Part shown: positions 1 through 7,931 of the stretch, piece by piece
Numbering within the stretch: the stretch's first letter is position 1
Layout of the letters: each line of letters begins with the position of its first letter
Assembly: GCF_000714535.1 (NCBI RefSeq)
Contig: NZ_AUND01000012.1
Location: 496,001 to 560,000 of the forward strand
Direction: 5' to 3'
DNA: 64,000 nucleotides
Origin: Thioclava pacifica DSM 10166
Lineage (GTDB): Bacteria; Pseudomonadota; Alphaproteobacteria; Rhodobacterales; Rhodobacteraceae
Program-made: the position numbers and the translations under genes
Notes under the pieces: model-generated
The model's input: only the letters and a program-made list of their open reading frames with translations
Told to the model about the DNA's origin: nothing
Database searches by the model: none

Positions 1-163
1 TGCTCACGCCCACCAGATCCTTGCGGTTCGGATAGCCGATCAGGGCGGGGTTGAAGGCCTCGCCATGGCAGGTGACGCCATCAAGGCTGTTGAGTGCGGC
101 CTCGAGCAGGTTCGACCCGGTCCGCATTTCGGCGAAGACCACGAAACTGTCGAACTTCGCCAT
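1..163 (-). CDS. Sulfotransferase, N-terminal fragment (cut by window edge)
   Basis: Only the first 54 residues lie in the window; the gene runs off the left edge. The N-terminus has the typical start of PAPS-dependent sulfotransferases: a beta strand (FVVFAEM) leading into RTGSN at residues 14-18, which fits the 5'-phosphosulfate binding loop, then a helix and a conserved GEAFNP segment of the kind seen in NodH/Stf0-like enzymes. It would move sulfate from PAPS to a sugar. It starts one base after the stop of the upstream glycosyltransferase, so it is almost certainly co-transcribed with the polysaccharide genes. The acceptor cannot be read from this fragment. Confidence 0.8.
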   Translation of the reverse strand, partial: MAKFDSFVVFAEMRTGSNLLEAALNSLDGVTCHGEAFNPALIGYPNRKDLVGVS

Positions 164-164
164 C

Positions 165-1862
165 TTACTTCACCAGATAGGGGCGGCCGCGGCGGTTCGC
201 GTTGCGCTCTTCGCCGGCATCGAGCGGGAAATCCCCCATCACGAGCGGTTGCATCCCCTGGTTCTTGAGGTTTTGCAGGAATTGCCTGAAGCCCGTCAGC
301 TCGACCATCTGCGGCGCCTCGGTGAGCCGGCGCGTGGCACGGGGGCTGATCTCGTCGATGATGGTCTGCAAGGGCTCCATCGGGTTCTCGATGAAATCGG
401 CCACGGTCCAGATCCGCACCCGTGCCTTCACATACATCGAGCGCAGGATCTCGAGATGCTCCAGCTCGCGCTTTTGCAGCCGTGCGGCTTCGCGCCGGAT
501 CGTCGCGAAATTCTCGTTCATCCGCGACAGCGGCAAGGCCCAAGCGCCGGTGATCACCGAGATCTGGGCGTTCGGGTCGGTCGCGGTGAACCAGTTGTTC
601 GCCTGGTTGTCGCGTGGCGAGAACATGAAGCACTGACGCTCGCCGCGCGAGTTCCAGATCAGGTTCGTCAGGAAGGCGCGCGGGTTGTAGTCGCGCAGCA
701 CGGGGTCGTCGGTCAGGCAGCCGTTGAACATCCGCTCGCCACCAGCGAACTCGGCGCGTTCGGGCGCGTAGAGATGGCCATGCACTCGGGCGCCCACGTA
801 TTTCGCGAGCCAGCCGTCGAAATTCTCGAAGAGATCCGAGAAGCCGTGGAAGACCGAATAGGGCGCCGAGGTCTTGCCGTTCTCGTGGTCCTTCTTCGGA
901 TAACGGCTTTGCATGTAGAGGCCGGGCCGACCGCGCGTGCGCCGTTCGATGGATTTCGAGAACAGCCGGTCGATCTTGGCCGGGTTGGGTTCGGCCATTG
1001 CCGAGCTTTCGGCATTTTTCGACAGAAAGGTCTGGTAAAGACGGTCCGCCCGCGGCCAGATCTTGCGCGCGATGAAACAGTCCGAGCGGCGCAGAAGCTG
1101 AAGGTGATCGTCGTAGAAGATATGCGGCTTGCCCTGAAAGTCGAACTTGGTCAGCGTGAGCGACCGGCTCTCGATCGAGGTGGCATAGAGCCGCGCGAGG
1201 GTCTGGAAATAGCTTTCATCGGGAATCCAGACGCGCTTGAAGTAGCGGTCGTAGAGCGGCCGGTCGGGGTCTTGCAAGATTGCGGACAAGGTTTGCCGGG
1301 TGAGGCACCACCACTGGCTGCCCAAATGCGGGACGAGCCCCGACGGAATGCGGCGCTTGAAGCCGACGCGGCGCTGAAACTCGACATAACGGTCGAAGAG
1401 GCGGCGCTGCTTTTTCCACGAGAAGGGGAAGCGCAGGGTGAAACGCTCGATATCGATGCCGCCGACGGTCCAGCCGACCTCGGTCGTGGTTACGCTTTCG
1501 ATGAAATCGGTAAACGGGCGCGCGTCGAGGTAGTCGGTCAGTTCCTTGAGCGGACGCAACGGCAGACACGAGCCGGAGGCGAGATAGACATGGCGCACCT
1601 CGGCATGGCGCTCCAGCATCTGCTCGGCCGCGGCCTGGCTGGCAGCGACGAGCGACCAGGTCCCCCATTCGCATTTGTAGCGCCGCGAGAAGGAGACATT
1701 GTCGAGATCGGCCAGGGCTTTCTTGAAGCTCTTGTAATCATGCGCGGTGACCCGGGCGTCGACATGGATCACCACCGGTGCGCCACCCTCGGCCCAGAAC
1801 CGCGCGACCTGCGCGGCGCGGTCGAGCGCGGTGTGGCACATCATGATGAAACCGACCGTCAC
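165..1862 (-). CDS. GT14-like (core-2/I-branching type) glycosyltransferase with long C-terminal domain
   Basis: 565 residues. Residues 1-240 look like the family 14 beta-1,6-N-acetylglucosaminyltransferase fold: GFIMMCHTALDRA at the N-terminus, IHVDAR near 32-37, LASGSCLPL near 94-102, GSQWW at 181-185 and PDESYFQ at 214-220, the last two being family hallmarks. The remaining 320 residues form a second domain I do not recognise; related proteins from Rhodobacteraceae carry a similar tail. No signal peptide is seen, so it probably acts on the cytoplasmic face. The gene lies between a family 2 glycosyltransferase (13 bp gap) and a sulfotransferase (1 bp gap). Donor and acceptor sugars are unknown. 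Confidence 0.85.
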   Translation of the reverse strand: MTVGFIMMCHTALDRAAQVARFWAEGGAPVVIHVDARVTAHDYKSFKKALADLDNVSFSRRYKCEWGTWSLVAASQAAAEQMLERHAEVRHVYLASGSCLPLRPLKELTDYLDARPFTDFIESVTTTEVGWTVGGIDIERFTLRFPFSWKKQRRLFDRYVEFQRRVGFKRRIPSGLVPHLGSQWWCLTRQTLSAILQDPDRPLYDRYFKRVWIPDESYFQTLARLYATSIESRSLTLTKFDFQGKPHIFYDDHLQLLRRSDCFIARKIWPRADRLYQTFLSKNAESSAMAEPNPAKIDRLFSKSIERRTRGRPGLYMQSRYPKKDHENGKTSAPYSVFHGFSDLFENFDGWLAKYVGARVHGHLYAPERAEFAGGERMFNGCLTDDPVLRDYNPRAFLTNLIWNSRGERQCFMFSPRDNQANNWFTATDPNAQISVITGAWALPLSRMNENFATIRREAARLQKRELEHLEILRSMYVKARVRIWTVADFIENPMEPLQTIIDEISPRATRRLTEAPQMVELTGFRQFLQNLKNQGMQPLVMGDFPLDAGEERNANRRGRPYLVK

Positions 1863-1875
1863 GCGTAAAATCCCC

Positions 1876-2886
1876 TCAAGCCCAATTGCCTTTGGACATC
1901 AGCCCGAGGATCTCGAGCTGACGCCAGTTGATATATTTCTCCGACCATTTGCACCATAAATCAGGCTCTTTTGAGATGGTCCGGGCGTAAGCGTGATATT
2001 CGCGCGACCCTGCATAATGCTGTTGGCGTTCCAGCTCCTCTTCGACCTTTTCGGTGAGCGGAGAGAGGAATTTTGCATGCAGCAAGCAGCCCGAGGCCAT
2101 CTCGCCGCCGATCGTGTCATAGACCTGGTTCAGCCCGCGCGGCAGCAGCATGTGGGTCGAGGACAGATAGACATGCCCGCGCTCCCATTTCACCAGCGGG
2201 ATCTTGTTGAGCGAGGGCGCGTTCTTCGGCGCATCTGGAAAGAAGATCCGCGCACGTGGCCCTCCCTGAATCCAGAGATTGCGATATTCCGGGTTGGTCT
2301 TGATCATGTAATTGCCAGCGTCGAACCAGCAGGCGATATCGAGAGGGTTCTGCCCCTCGCGGTACGGTTTCGCGTCGATCGGACCCTTCGGATACATATC
2401 CAGCAACATCGCCGGGAAAGAGCGGATGCCATAGGTGTCGAGCCAGTCGGTAAGCGCCTGAATGGGCCGCGTGTCGCAGAACGGGTAGACAAAGAACTCA
2501 TCGGGATCGAGCGTCAGCGTCCAGTGCCCGGTGCCGTATTTGCGCAGGAGCCAGTTCATCCAGTCGATACTGAAATTCGAGGCCTTGTAGGAGGCCGTCG
2601 TCGTCCAGACCGAGCAATCTTCCTGCTCAGCGAGATACTCGGCCGAGCCGTCATCGCTGTTATTGTCGACGAAAAGGAAATGACGCACGCCCATGTCGCG
2701 GTAGTAGCGCAGGAAATAAGGCAGTCGGATGCGTTCGTTGCGGGCGGTGACGAAGACAAGCACGTCGCCGGGGCGGATCTGGGCGGTACGATTGGAAAGC
2801 GGGCTCAGTTCCCGCCGTTTTCGAAAGGCGCGAACCTGTTTCAACCTGCGTTTTCGACGCAGCCTGACCAGATCTCTCAGTCCCAC
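1876..2886 (-). CDS. Family 2 glycosyltransferase (copy A)
   Basis: 336 residues. After a very basic first 30 residues comes a GT-A domain: VFVTARNE near 44-51, LPYFLRYYRDMGV, VDNNSDDG at 73-80 and the metal-binding LDPDEF at 126-131. The C-terminal half (IQGGPRARIFF, KIPLVKW, STHMLLP) is shared with the paralogue at 3082-4104, so the pair arose by duplication. It probably builds a cell-surface polysaccharide in the cytoplasm. It is the first gene of a run continuing into the GT14 enzyme and sulfotransferase. An AT-rich gap of 195 bp separates it from copy B, so it may have its own promoter. Confidence 0.9.
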   Translation of the reverse strand: MGLRDLVRLRRKRRLKQVRAFRKRRELSPLSNRTAQIRPGDVLVFVTARNERIRLPYFLRYYRDMGVRHFLFVDNNSDDGSAEYLAEQEDCSVWTTTASYKASNFSIDWMNWLLRKYGTGHWTLTLDPDEFFVYPFCDTRPIQALTDWLDTYGIRSFPAMLLDMYPKGPIDAKPYREGQNPLDIACWFDAGNYMIKTNPEYRNLWIQGGPRARIFFPDAPKNAPSLNKIPLVKWERGHVYLSSTHMLLPRGLNQVYDTIGGEMASGCLLHAKFLSPLTEKVEEELERQQHYAGSREYHAYARTISKEPDLWCKWSEKYINWRQLEILGLMSKGNWA

Positions 2887-3081
2887 TTATCGTCCCTTCC
2901 GCAAATGCGGCCCTTTATCGCTTAATATACTTATCAACGCATTAACTGTCGCCTTGTTCAAAACGACAAGTTTTCCCCTTTGGATTCAATAGGCTCTTGC
3001 CTCTTAGCCAGTTTTTGGCCGACTGAGAAGGGTTTGCATTACCTTCGCGTCACCCAATGTTGCGAATTTGGCAACAGTCAT
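2887..3081. other. AT-rich intergenic gap inside the polysaccharide gene run
   Basis: These 195 bp between the two family 2 glycosyltransferase genes are visibly richer in A and T than the flanking genes (for example TTAATATACTTATC near 2922-2935). No open frame with a ribosome binding site is seen. A promoter for the minus-strand genes that follow is plausible, but I cannot pick a clear -35/-10 pair. Confidence 0.5.
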
Positions 3082-4104
3082 TCAGGCCCAACCACCTCGC
3101 GACATCAGCCCCTGCGCCTCCAGCTGACGCCAGTCTCCGAGTGGTGCGGAGTGCGGCGTCCAAAGCTGCGGGTCGGCGATGATCGCGTCGTAATAGGGTT
3201 CGAACTCCTCGGGGCGACCGAAATGCTCGCGCCGCGCTTTTTCCTCGGAGGATTTCTCGATCACCGTGTCGAGGAATTTTGTGTGCAGCAGCAGCCCGGA
3301 AATCGCCTCGCCGCCGGCATCGTCATAGGTCCTGTTGAGATGGCGCGGCAGCAGCGAGTGGGTCGAGTTCAGATAAGCGAAACGGCGGTTCCAGCGTACC
3401 AGCGGGATCTTCGAGAGCGTCGGCGCCCGCCGCGGCCGCTGCGCAAAGAAAGCCCGCGCGCGGGGCCCTCCCTGAATCCAGAGCGCGTCACTGTGCTTCT
3501 GCCGGGTAATCGCGTAATTGCCCGCGTCGAACCAGCTCAGGATCTGACGGGGATCCTGGCCAGCCGTGTAAGTCTGCGCGCCGATCCGCCCTTTCGGGTA
3601 GAGATCGAGCATCATCGCCGGAAAGGCGGGGATGTCGGACGCATCAAGCCAATCGGTCAGTGCAGGCAGCGGGCGAGTGTCGTGATATGGGTAGATCAGC
3701 AGCTCATCGGCATCGACGGTCAGGCACCAGTGGTCATGCCCGTGCCGGATCATCAGCCAGGTGATCCAGTCGAGACCGAAGCGCGAGGCGCGATAGCTTG
3801 CCTGCGTCGTCCAGAGCGAGACATCGCGCGCTTCGGCCAAGAGGGCCGTTGTGCCATCGGTGCTGCCATTGTCGACGATGAGGAAGTGATTCACCCCCAG
3901 ATCGCGGTAATGGCGCAGGAAATAAGGCAGGCGGGCGGCCTCGTTGCGCACCACCGCGAAGGCGAGGATGTCGCCGGGGCGGATCTTGCCGGTGCGATCG
4001 GTCAGGCGGTCGAGCTGATGACGCTTGCGCAGGGCACGCCACAGGAAGTGCTTGCGCTTGAGGCGCAGCCTGTAGGCCTCCCATAGCTCCCGGCGTGATG
4101 CCAT
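3082..4104 (-). CDS. Family 2 glycosyltransferase (copy B)
   Basis: 340 residues, paralogous to the gene at 1876-2886 over the whole length. The same elements appear: FAVVRNE near 48-54, LPYFLRHYRDLGV, VDNGSTDG at 77-84, the DXD-type VDADE at 130-134, then IQGGPRARAFF and NSTHSLLPR. Both copies keep the putative catalytic and metal-binding residues, so both are probably active, perhaps adding successive sugars. The start is preceded by GGAGAGGGC, a reasonable ribosome binding site. A 9-bp stem-loop lies between this gene and galE upstream. Specificity is unknown. Confidence 0.9.
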   Translation of the reverse strand: MASRRELWEAYRLRLKRKHFLWRALRKRHQLDRLTDRTGKIRPGDILAFAVVRNEAARLPYFLRHYRDLGVNHFLIVDNGSTDGTTALLAEARDVSLWTTQASYRASRFGLDWITWLMIRHGHDHWCLTVDADELLIYPYHDTRPLPALTDWLDASDIPAFPAMMLDLYPKGRIGAQTYTAGQDPRQILSWFDAGNYAITRQKHSDALWIQGGPRARAFFAQRPRRAPTLSKIPLVRWNRRFAYLNSTHSLLPRHLNRTYDDAGGEAISGLLLHTKFLDTVIEKSSEEKARREHFGRPEEFEPYYDAIIADPQLWTPHSAPLGDWRQLEAQGLMSRGGWA

Positions 4105-4112
4105 GCCCTCTC

Positions 4113-4135
4113 CTGATCCGCTTGGCGCGGATCAG
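4113..4135 (-). other. Intercistronic stem-loop between galE and glycosyltransferase B
   Basis: CTGATCCGC (4113-4121) and GCGGATCAG (4127-4135) form a perfect 9-bp stem around a 5-base loop. It includes the galE stop codon and sits just before the ribosome binding site of the next gene. There is no T run, so it is more likely an mRNA-stabilising or processing hairpin than a terminator. Confidence 0.6.
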
Positions 4136-5118
4136 TATTCATACTCTTTCGCCTGATGCCAGCGCCACGCATCGCCGATCATCACAGAAAGATCGGAGCG
4201 TTGCGGCTGCCAGCCCAGTTCCTCAAGGGCACGTTTAGAGCCCGACACGAGGCAGGCGGCATCACCGGGACGGCGCTCGCCCTCGACGATCGGCACGTCG
4301 CGATTGGTCACCGCGCGCGAGGCGTCGATCACTTCGCGTACCGAGAACCCGTTGCCGGAGCCCAGGCAGAACACCCGCGAGGGTTTGCTGTCTTGCAGCC
4401 ATTTCAGCCCCAGCACATGCGCATCGACCAGATCGGAGACATGGACGTAATCGCGGATGCAGGTGCCGTCGCGCGTGGGGTAATCCGAACCGAAGACCGT
4501 CAGCGCAGGGCGCTTGCCCGCGATCGCATCGAGCATCAGCGGGATCAGGTGGGTTTCGGGCACATGCTGCTCGCCCACCTCGGCGTCAGGATCGGCGCCG
4601 GCGACGTTGAAATAGCGGAAGATCACCGAATTCAGCCCGTGGCTCGCGCCGAAATCGCGCAGCATATCCTCGATTGCGCGCTTCGAGCCGCCATAGGCAT
4701 TGATCGGGCGTTGCTCGGTCTCTTCGTTCAGAACCACCCCGTCCTGATCGCCATAGGTCGCGCAGGTCGAGGAGAAGACGAAGTTCCAGCAATCGGCCTC
4801 CACCGCCGCCTCGATCAGGTTCAGCGCGCAATTGACGTTGGTGCGCCAGTATTTCGAGGGGTTCTGCATCGACTCGCCGACAAGGCTCAGCGCCGCGAAA
4901 TGCATCACCGCGATGGGCTGATATTTCGCGAAGACCTCATCAAGACGCGCGCGATCGGCCAGATCGCCCTCTTCGAGCGGACCGAATTTCACCGCCTCTT
5001 TCCAGCCGGTCGAGAAATTGTCGAAACAGATCGGGACATAGCCCGCCCGGCTCAAAGCCTTGCAGGCGTGCGAGCCGATATAGCCCGCACCGCCAGTGAC
5101 CAGAACATGCGGCTTCAT
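4132..5118 (-). CDS. galE: UDP-glucose 4-epimerase
   Basis: 328 residues, normal length for GalE. It interconverts UDP-glucose and UDP-galactose in the cytoplasm with bound NAD. The Rossmann NAD motif GGAGYIGSH is at 9-17, the catalytic serine region SSTCATYG at 116-123, and the catalytic Tyr-x3-Lys pair is Y142 and K146 in YGGSK. It follows galU by 3 bp on the minus strand, so the two enzymes that make UDP-glucose and UDP-galactose are produced together and presumably feed the downstream glycosyltransferases. Confidence 0.97.
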   Translation of the reverse strand: MKPHVLVTGGAGYIGSHACKALSRAGYVPICFDNFSTGWKEAVKFGPLEEGDLADRARLDEVFAKYQPIAVMHFAALSLVGESMQNPSKYWRTNVNCALNLIEAAVEADCWNFVFSSTCATYGDQDGVVLNEETEQRPINAYGGSKRAIEDMLRDFGASHGLNSVIFRYFNVAGADPDAEVGEQHVPETHLIPLMLDAIAGKRPALTVFGSDYPTRDGTCIRDYVHVSDLVDAHVLGLKWLQDSKPSRVFCLGSGNGFSVREVIDASRAVTNRDVPIVEGERRPGDAACLVSGSKRALEELGWQPQRSDLSVMIGDAWRWHQAKEYEY

Positions 5119-5121
5119 CGC

Positions 5122-6015
5122 TTACTCGGCTGCCGTCCGCATGTTCATGATATCGCCAAGATACTCGCCGAACTCGTCCTTGAGATCGGGGCGCTGGAGA
5201 CCGAAGGCGACAGTGGCCTGAAGGAAGCCCGCCTTGGAGCCACAATCGAAACGCTGGCCCTTGAAACGGTAGCCGTAAACCGGGTTTCCGTTGGCAATCT
5301 CCTGCGCGATCGCGTCGGTGAGCTGGATCTCTCCGCCCGCACCGGTTTCCTTCTTGTTAAGGTTCCTCATGATCTCCGGCGTCAGGATGTAGCGCCCGAT
5401 CACGGCGAGGTTCGAAGGCGCGACATCGGGCTGGGGCTTTTCGACCATGCCCTTCACCTTCACCATCGGCCCGTTCACCTCGGAAATGTCGAGGACGCCG
5501 TAGGACGAGGTTTTCTCCGAGGGCACTTCCATCGCTGCGACGATGTTGCCGCCGGTCTCCTCATAGGCTTCCATCATCTGCTGGAGGCAGGGCTTCTCGG
5601 CGGCGATCACGTCATCGGTCAGGATGACCGCGAAGGGCTCGTCATGCACGAGGCGACGCGCACACCAGACCGCGTGGCCAAGGCCGAGCGGCTTGTTCTG
5701 GCGCACATAGGCGATGGCGCCGGAATCCATGTTGGTTTTCTTCAGCTCTTCGAGAAGGTCTTTCTTGTCCTTCTTGCGCAGCGCGGTCTCAAGCTCGGGC
5801 GCGTCGTCGAAGTAATCCTCCAGCGCCGACTTGCCGCGCGAGGTCACGAAGATGAACTCCTTGATCCCGGCCGCGCGCGCCTCGTCGATGGCGTATTGGA
5901 TGAGCGGGCGGTCCACCAGCGTCAGGATCTCTTTCGGGATCGACTTCGTGGCGGGGAGGAAGCGGGTTCCAAGGCCGGCAACCGGGAAGATCGCCTTCGT
6001 CACCTTGCGTTTCAT
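5122..6015 (-). CDS. galU: UTP-glucose-1-phosphate uridylyltransferase
   Basis: 297 residues, full length. It makes UDP-glucose from UTP and glucose-1-phosphate. The nucleotide-binding signature GLGTRFLPATK is at 14-24 and is followed by KSIPKEILTLVDRPLIQY, typical of bacterial GalU. ILTDDV and the later VEKPQPDVAPSNLAVIGRY stretch also match the family. galE follows with a 3-bp gap. The 190 bp upstream (6016-6205) have no gene and probably hold the galU promoter, with an AAAGGTGA-type ribosome binding site close to the start. Confidence 0.97.
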   Translation of the reverse strand: MKRKVTKAIFPVAGLGTRFLPATKSIPKEILTLVDRPLIQYAIDEARAAGIKEFIFVTSRGKSALEDYFDDAPELETALRKKDKKDLLEELKKTNMDSGAIAYVRQNKPLGLGHAVWCARRLVHDEPFAVILTDDVIAAEKPCLQQMMEAYEETGGNIVAAMEVPSEKTSSYGVLDISEVNGPMVKVKGMVEKPQPDVAPSNLAVIGRYILTPEIMRNLNKKETGAGGEIQLTDAIAQEIANGNPVYGYRFKGQRFDCGSKAGFLQATVAFGLQRPDLKDEFGEYLGDIMNMRTAAE

Positions 6016-6205
6016 TCGTCACCTTTATCTTTGCTGCGCCGAAGCGCTGTAATTGATGCCATTGTGGCGAGTCTTGCAGCGCGGAACAAGGAACCTGCCG
6101 CGCTGCCGCATAATCACGCGCTGTTTGTTGCGCATGTAAGGGGAAAATCGGCCCGAACGCCTCAGGTTCCCGCAAAATGGAAACTCTGCGTGATGCGAAT
6201 CCGGC

Positions 6206-7009
6206 TCAGGCGAGACTCATTTCGCGCATCATCGACTCGATGCGGGGCACGTCGGAAGGGTTGTTGAGCTCCCAGAACTGGCGCCCGCGCGCCTCGACCT
6301 CGGTGCAAAGCACCGCGCGCCCGTTTTCGAGGAACCGCAGTTGTTCGAGCCCTTCGAGCGTCTCCAGCGGACCGATCGGCCAGGTCGCGTATTCGGCGAG
6401 CGTGTTCGGTCGGTAGGCGTAGACGCCGACATGATGGAAGACCGGGGTCGGATCATGCGGCAGGTAGCTCTCGGCGGTATAGGGGATCACTTCCTTGGAG
6501 AAATAGAGCCCACGATTGCCCGCGCCGAAGACCGCGGTGGTGCCGCCGACGCGACCGTGATGGCGATCCTCGCGCAGGCTGGCGAGCATCTCGCCCTCGC
6601 AGCGCAGAACCGGGGTGGCAAGCTCCGCCCAATCATTGCCGCGCAGCCCTGCCACCAGATCCTCGATGAACCAGGCGGGCGTCAGCGGTGCGTCGCCTTG
6701 CAGGTTCACGACGATCTCATAGCCGCCACCAAGCGCCTGCGCCGCCTCGGCACAGCGTTCGGTCCCGTTGCGGCAGCTTTCCGAAGTCATCACCACCTCG
6801 GCGCCGAAAGCCTCGCAGGCGGTGCGGATGCGGTCGTCATCGGTGGCCACGACCACACGGTCGACGCCTTGCACGTCCTGCGCGGCCTCCCAGCTACGCT
6901 GAATCAGGGTCTTTTTCTCGCCCGTGCAGCCGGTCAGCTCGACGAGCGGTTTGCCGGGATAGCGAGTCGAGGCGTAGCGGGCGGGGATGACGATGAGAAC
7001 GGACATCAT
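6206..7009 (-). CDS. KdsB-like 3-deoxy-sugar cytidylyltransferase
   Basis: 267 residues. The start chosen gives MMSVLIVIPARYAST and overlaps the cysQ stop as ATGA. The fold is that of CMP-Kdo synthetase: IPARYASTRYPGKPL at 8-22, ATDDDRI at 55-61, a (V)MTSE..NGTER element at 74-85 and QGDAPL at 104-109. Classical KdsB has QGDEPL and MTS..H.SGTDR at these places, so this is a divergent branch. Databases commonly call it 3-deoxy-manno-octulosonate cytidylyltransferase. It probably activates Kdo or a related acid for the exported polysaccharide. The exact substrate is an inference. Confidence 0.8.
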   Translation of the reverse strand: MMSVLIVIPARYASTRYPGKPLVELTGCTGEKKTLIQRSWEAAQDVQGVDRVVVATDDDRIRTACEAFGAEVVMTSESCRNGTERCAEAAQALGGGYEIVVNLQGDAPLTPAWFIEDLVAGLRGNDWAELATPVLRCEGEMLASLREDRHHGRVGGTTAVFGAGNRGLYFSKEVIPYTAESYLPHDPTPVFHHVGVYAYRPNTLAEYATWPIGPLETLEGLEQLRFLENGRAVLCTEVEARGRQFWELNNPSDVPRIESMMREMSLA

Positions 7010-7803
7010 TTCACCAAAAGAACGCCGGGGGCGTAGGCGATGAAGAACGGGTTTTCGAAGCCCGGCTTGCCATAGGTGAAGGGCGTGTGATCGTCGAAGC
7101 GGACCATCTCGCCACCCGCGCCGCGCAGCACCGCATCGCCGGCTGCCGTGTCCCATTCCATCGTGCGCCCGAGCCGCGGATAGAGATCGGCCTCCCCGGT
7201 CGCCACGAGGCAGAATTTCAGCGACGAACCGGCCGAGCGCATATCCTTCACCGCGTATTTGCCGATGTAATCGTCGGTCGCCTGGTCGCGATGCGATTTC
7301 GACGCGACCACCATCAGCCCGCGATTGTCCGGCATCGAGACGGTGATCGGCTTGTGCGGGCCCATCGCCTGTTTCGGGAAGTTCGGGCCTTCCTCCTCGA
7401 CCGCGCGCCCATCGGCGAGCGTGTAGAAGAGCCGCCCCTTCGCGGGCGCATAGACTACGCCGCGCACCGGCTTGCCGTCCTCGACATAGGCGATGTTCAC
7501 GGTGAAATCGCCGCGGCGCTGGACGAATTCCTTGGTGCCGTCGAGCGGATCGACGATGAGGAAGGTCGACACGTCCTGATCGTGGCTTGCCGCCTGCTCC
7601 TCGGTCACAAGTGCGACATCGGGAAAGGCCTCGCGCAGGCCGGCCGAGATGAGCGCATCGGCGGCCTCGTCGGCCTCGGTCACGGGCGAGTTGTCGGATT
7701 TGGATTTCACTTCGAAATCAGGGGAATTGTAGATCTCCATGATCTTGTCGCCCGCTTCGAGAGCAAGCCGGCGCATCACCTGCATCAGATGCTCAAAATC
7801 CAT
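7006..7803 (-). CDS. cysQ: 3'(2'),5'-bisphosphate nucleotidase
   Basis: 265 residues, inositol-monophosphatase superfamily. Metal-binding motifs are seen in order: SPVTEADEAAD at 39-49, TEEQ near 67-70, DPLDGTKEFV at 85-94 and EWDTAAGDAVL near the C-terminus. CysQ removes the 3'-phosphate from PAP, the by-product of PAPS-using sulfotransferases. A longer upstream frame exists, but MDFEHLM at 7803 fits the family start. Here it heads the minus-strand polysaccharide run that ends in a sulfotransferase, which points to a job in sulfation as well as in cysteine metabolism. Confidence 0.92.
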   Translation of the reverse strand: MDFEHLMQVMRRLALEAGDKIMEIYNSPDFEVKSKSDNSPVTEADEAADALISAGLREAFPDVALVTEEQAASHDQDVSTFLIVDPLDGTKEFVQRRGDFTVNIAYVEDGKPVRGVVYAPAKGRLFYTLADGRAVEEEGPNFPKQAMGPHKPITVSMPDNRGLMVVASKSHRDQATDDYIGKYAVKDMRSAGSSLKFCLVATGEADLYPRLGRTMEWDTAAGDAVLRGAGGEMVRFDDHTPFTYGKPGFENPFFIAYAPGVLLVK

Positions 7804-7931
7804 GATCACTCCGTTCCGCCAAATTCTGGCCTGATTGCTATGATTTATCTCCCCCCTTATGATGCGGCGACAAGGCTTGGGCAAGGTTTGCCCGATAGGC
7901 TGGCGGCGCGCCGCACCCGATTGGCAGGAAA

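Noticed and set aside
4156-6267. A 703-codon plus-strand frame over galE and galU
   Set aside because: It is a shadow of two clear enzymes on the minus strand.
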